From Mastigias papua (lineage: Eukaryota > Cnidaria > Scyphozoa > Rhizostomeae > Mastigiidae): 64,000 nt of DNA. This document shows, one piece after another, positions 59,791-64,000 of the stretch (position 1 is its first letter; every line of letters begins with the position of its first letter). The notes beneath the pieces are model-generated. The model worked only from the letters and a program-made list of their open reading frames with translations, was not told the origin of the DNA and did not search any database. The DNA lies in assembly GCA_964019165.1 (NCBI GenBank), contig OZ025281.1:1005001-1069000 (forward strand), in the 5' to 3' direction. The translations under genes were made by a program, and so were the position numbers.

Positions 59791-59822
59791 CGAGAACATT
59801 CTGATTAAACAGATACTTGTTA

Positions 59823-62800
59823 CTATTGCTTTTGTGTAGCAGTCTGGATAGCTTCTGCCAGGTAAAACTTACTGAAACTTTGCGAAGAGAAGTCGTTTAG
59901 TTGTTGGCAATAATAGTCTATCTGTGAATTGACGAGCACATTGTCCAAACGTGATGGCGGGACAACTGATCGAAATATCTTTGAAAGGTCCTCATCTGGC
60001 AAGGGTTGTTCACCTCGTTTGATTCTCTGCTCATTCTCAGCTGCCTAAGGTGGAAATATTGAGAACTGTTTGGTGTCGGAGTCTTTAATAGAATCAACTC
60101 TATTGCTTTATGTTTATGGTTGAATTTAGAATTAATGTCATTTCACTTTAAGAAACAACACTTAACAGGAGTCACAAGGCATGAAAATATGCACCATAGA
60201 GACTGGATCTCTATTTTCATGATTAATTAAATTGAAGATCCTAAGACCACATTATTCAACCTGAGGTGATTCTTTCTAAGGGGGGAGTTAGGCTTTGGGG
60301 GGGGGGGAATGGAAAGCTGCCTTTATCGATTACAAAATGATGCATTTTACAGCAAGCCTTGACCAACATGGCCTATCTAACTGAAGTTCTGTCCTTTTTT
60401 GTGATTGATTGGGTTTCCTCTGCATCTGATGTACTAGTAAAACAGGTGATTGGAAACTAACATCCAAAAATGCTGGCTAGCATGAATTCAAAAATAGCTT
60501 CAATTTACTATGGTGAGGGGTGAGTCTCTTGCACTGTATTTCATAACTGTGAGAACAGCTCATAAAAAGTCAGAAAATGTGGTCCCAAGGATTCTCTAAG
60601 AGCTATCAAGTACAAAAGTATTATGGAACAACAAATAGCTCACCCTTTTTGCCTTGTGGGCTTCAATCTGTTGAAGTTGCCTGGAATTGTTTCGTTGAAA
60701 ATTATGCAATTTCTGTGCATCTTGGCATAGATCATCGGCTCCTTCCATGAGCAGTTGTACACTCTTCTCCAGATAAGACCTAACAACAAAAAAGGTCAAT
60801 CTTTAACTGTCTTGCATTACAGCCATTTGCCACACAATTCTCCTTTTCATTCCACATCACAACAACATTATGTCCCAAATATTTCTTCCCTTAGCGCAAC
60901 ATGCTAGAGACTTCTGATTTAACGGGGGACTATATTTTTACCTTTAAAAATCTTATGCATTGCAAGTTCACACCCTCTTTCACTACTTTGCATCAAACAC
61001 ATAATTCAACCCTTACTTCCAGACCCATCTAACACAAAAGTTCTCCTCCATTTGAAAACAAAACAGAGCAACAAATCAAAGTAGGGAACCTATGAAGTTC
61101 ACAGCTAAAGTTGTGCACTGGTCAATACCTCATGACAAGAAACACGACAATGATAGTCATGGTTCATGTAGTAGTTTTCTGATGAGAACCATTCATGCAC
61201 AAGAGCTGATTCCAGTTTAATATCTTCCTTTTAGGAAACAAAGCGATAGGTAATGTGCTATTGCCTGTACACTCGCCAGAACCAACAATAAAGGGAAGTA
61301 AATTTTATAAACGCATGCCTTGAGTTAGGCAAAACCCTGCAGTATTGAAAATATTTAAGTTAACTAAAATGGAAACAAACCCAGTTGCAAGGCTGAGGAA
61401 TGAATCTTTGTCTTTGATATTAGAAATGTCTTCAATTTCACAGAGGAGAATGCTTGCAAGGTTTGAGTTCTTGATGATTACAGGAACTTCTTCAAACAAG
61501 TTGTTTGGTGTGAGACCGTGCTTTGCCAAACTAAAAAAAAAAATTATTGAAACTATGCTCCTGCTCACAAGCTTACACTACTAATTTCCATTCCTTAAGA
61601 TGAAATATATGCAACTCAACAGCTCTGTTGCATTTCAAATGCATTGCCATGTCAATTAGTCTATTAATAGTTTAATGAACTTCCTCATAATGTCATTGAA
61701 TTGTATTCTTGTTACCTTCCAAGAAAGAAATCAACAGAGGCACAATTAATTAAAGCCCTTAGCATACCAATTAAGCTTAAGATGAGAAAGAACTAAAAAA
61801 CCTAAAAATAATATTTGAAATGGAAACCTTTCTGGTGTGAAGGCCTTTTCTCCACTGTGAAATAATTCCATAAGAACTGGGGTCAACCTGTAAGCTTGGA
61901 ATGATAACATGCCTTGCATAGTCTTAAGTGGGTCTAGAATAAAAATGAAACATGTGACTTAAGAACAAAAGAAATCTAGAATTACTACCATTTTAATAAT
62001 AGTCTTTCTTTGTCATACAGGCCTCTTTGTCATACAAATAGCAAATCATAAGAATACTTGCATAGCAATACTTATGATCTATAGGGTAAACCAAAAGTAA
62101 GAGAGGTGAACTCATTTGCCTCACAGAAGGCCCATTGTATGAGGCAATGCCTCAGGACCATGAGCTACATGTGTGTTCACTATGAACTCAACAGCAAATG
62201 GGCACCTAGTGAGAACAATGTGCAGGAACTGGTTACTCTTCTCTCAACTTCATGGTAAATAGGTGCTCAAACCACCCAAATATTACCCCACTTAGCAAAA
62301 CTAAAAAGAACAGTAAGAAATAAAAAGCATAATTTGATAAGAAAGAAAGCAAAAATAAGTAAAATACCATAAACAAGAACCACTGATTCTTCAATGGAAT
62401 TCTGATAAGCATATTGAGCTTCCACAAAATTTTTGTTTATAAATGAGCCAAGGTAAGTTGATTGGTACCATCCAACATGGAGATGGTCAACATGAACTTC
62501 ACGCAATTTCTTCATCATCTCAATCTGATATTGGACTAAAATTGAGTAAACAGGATTGAAGGAATGAAAATAACAAAGTTACTAAATCAAATAAAAGTAT
62601 TGTAAACATGTTTCATAAAGTTATATAAATCTGTATTGATCCAAATGATCAAAGGGTTTATTTGACCTCTGAGGCGGAAGTAAACATTGATTAACATGAG
62701 GTCTATATAAATCTTGATGAGAATATAATTACCTCTAGTAAGTACTATGTCATCAGTTTCAAGCTGGAAAGACTAAAATATTTATGGAATTTATCAACTA

Positions 62801-63594
62801 TATATTTAATATAATTGCCTAAGAGCCATCATGACATATATCACTAAATTTAAAATGACTTTATCTGAAAAGAACTGGCTTTAAGTTTCACTTCTTCAAA
62901 GTCTCTTACCTTCATCAAAATCATCATCATCTGTCCTTGGATATGGAAAACAATGTGTTATTTCTAGTTTTTTATCGACAACCAAACCGAGCAGAACACC
63001 TTGTGCAATCTCACTTGGACCTTCTTCATAGCAGTGTCTGATAATTTTAAGGGCAACCTGATGATGAAGAAACATGAGATTAAGAAAATATTGCTGCATA
63101 ATCAGAGAGGAAATCAATCCGTAGCAATAGTTCAAAAGCCTCGCATTAATATTCTAATTGTATTTATATATAAAATATTTTATATATATTTTAATATTTT
63201 AAGTAGATGAATAGAGGACCCTAATGAAAATCACTTTCAGTGATTGAGGCATTCCTCTGTAAATATTTTCATTATTACTATAGACAACTTACTAGATACA
63301 TTAAGAGATCAAATCATAATGAAAATTATTGTATAACTACATAAGTACAAAAATCATCTCTAACTTCACTGGCAAGATTTGATATTCGTAAAATATTAAA
63401 GTAACGTGCATTTTACTGACTTTGAGGAAATGGCTGTATTTAGCTAGAAACACACAATAAACATTCAATTTTGCACCAGTAGATAACAATGCAAAAAGGC
63501 AATGAAAACTGATTAGGTTTCATACCAAGCCTTCAATTTGTACAGCTTCGATTGGCGTGAAGTCTTTCTTAGCTTGTCTACTGTGCTCGGCCAT
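59823..63594 (-). CDS. EIF3H: Eukaryotic translation initiation factor 3 subunit H
   Basis: Seven minus-strand exons: 63526-63594 (ATG), 62910-63057, 62368-62535, 61828-61933, 61381-61530, 60644-60779, 59823-60044 (TAG); phases all agree, giving 332 residues (human 352). It is an MPN-domain subunit of the eIF3 complex, which helps load the 40S ribosome. Family marks: [79 protein letters not shown], and the C-terminal [14 protein letters not shown]. The metal-site pattern HxH keeps both His but lacks the Pro and downstream Asp of active JAMM proteases, so it is non-catalytic, as expected. The N-terminus is short and lacks the low-complexity extension of the human protein. The ATG follows a clean 5' UTR and is the first in frame. 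Confidence 0.97.
62100..62260 (+). mobile_element. SINE relic in EIF3H intron 3
   Basis: CAGCAAATGGGCACCTAGTG with following AGAACAATG resembles the core of the SINE at 3569-3790, but the tRNA-like head is unrecognisable. It is opposite to the EIF3H strand. Weakly supported; boundaries are approximate. Confidence 0.35.
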
Positions 63595-63961
63595 CTTGAA
63601 AGGAAATATGATTGGAGCAGAACCTCATTTTGGTGTAGTGTTGCTCCGCAGTCCACTCATGTGAATATGATACATGATTTTTCTCCTTGTCTCACTATGT
63701 TTTTCATCATATTTTATAGATTTATTGCAGGTATGGTAGCTGACAGTACTGCTTTCCATATTTTCTAATAATTCTCTAAAAACCTAGATTTTACTTTAAC
63801 ATTAGACTTTAGAAATGGACGCCTCCGCATCATCATACATCATTTAACCACGTGCTGTCAGGGAGAATCGATTAAGAGGCTCAATCAAGATGAGTGCCAA
63901 AGAGAATGGATGAATGTTGTAAACATGGATTGTCTTTGATTTGATTTCCTTATAGCGTAAA
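63595..63961. promoter_or_regulatory. Bidirectional promoter EIF3H / TRNAU1AP
   Basis: The two start codons are 367 bp apart and divergent, so both promoters and 5' UTRs lie here unless a 5' UTR intron exists. No TATA box was recognised. A plus-strand open frame (63538-63768) running through the EIF3H first exon is a shadow. Confidence 0.65.
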
Positions 63962-64000
63962 ATGGCCGCTTCACACGCAAATACTCTATGGATGGGGGAT
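63962..64000 (+). CDS. TRNAU1AP: tRNA selenocysteine 1-associated protein 1, first codons only
   Basis: ATG at 63962 reads MAASHANTLWMGD to the window edge. The vertebrate protein begins MAASLWMGD, so this matches with a four-residue insertion (HANT) before LWMGD, the first strand of the N-terminal RRM. The protein (SECp43) is an RRM factor that associates with selenocysteine tRNA in selenoprotein synthesis. Only 13 codons are visible, so the call rests on the very characteristic start and its position as an open frame beyond a promoter-like gap. Confidence 0.8.
   Translation, partial: MAASHANTLWMGD

Larger units (their letters stand above)
57995..59822. other. Tail-to-tail gap between PXDN and EIF3H
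   Basis: Holds the PXDN 3' region (no clear AATAAA seen), unassigned sequence to about 58920, and a diverged minisatellite at 58925-59510. I looked for a cysteine-rich exon that could finish the VWC domain and saw none. The EIF3H 3' end with ATTAAA at 59785-59790 (-) closes the gap. Confidence 0.6.

Overview
The window is nuclear DNA of an AT-rich invertebrate animal. Every gene has multiple GT-AG introns, mostly 0.1-1.5 kb, and introns and intergenic gaps carry many microsatellites, minisatellites and small non-autonomous elements. Peroxidasin, TMEM214, PITHD1 and TRNAU1AP place it in Metazoa; cnidarian, lophotrochozoan and invertebrate deuterostome origins all remain possible. Nothing prokaryotic, organellar or viral was seen. 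I joined exons by hand, checking reading phase, splice dinucleotides and remembered human family members.

Layout, left to right: (1) 143-1232 (+) the last two exons of a C2H2 zinc-finger protein. (2) 2292-7285 (+) PPIE, a spliceosomal RRM-cyclophilin, 13 exons. (3) 7736-10032 (-) PITHD1, 6 exons, tail-to-tail with PPIE. (4) 10156-21534 (+) TMEM214, 20 exons, head-to-head with PITHD1 across only 123 bp. (5) 21535-24269, gap with a possible small minus-strand gene and a possible upstream exon for the next gene. (6) 24270-27785 (+) a secreted type-B carboxylesterase with a likely GPI tail. (7) 27786-34516, gap with a 6 x 103-bp tandem array. (8) 34517-57994 (+) peroxidasin, 18 exons: LRRNT, five LRRs, LRRCT, four Ig domains, heme peroxidase, furin-type site, coiled coil and a partial VWC. 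(9) 57995-59822, gap with a diverged ~105-bp minisatellite. (10) 59823-63594 (-) EIF3H, 7 exons. (11) 63962-64000 (+) the first codons of TRNAU1AP, head-to-head with EIF3H.

Most genes are housekeeping (splicing, translation, selenoprotein synthesis, ER membrane). Peroxidasin and the esterase are extracellular. There is no operon-like pathway, but two compact divergent promoters stand out, and most of the genes map in human to 1p (PPIE, PITHD1, TRNAU1AP) or 2p (TMEM214, PXDN), which suggests old linkage. The most useful second looks are the apparently truncated peroxidasin VWC domain, the unrecognised 119-aa minus-strand gene near 22 kb, the long intronic hairpin at 17.4 kb, the E-box/GATA satellite at 32.3 kb and the cloverleaf-competent tRNA-like element at 47.5 kb. 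I did not find a convincing new multi-gene system.
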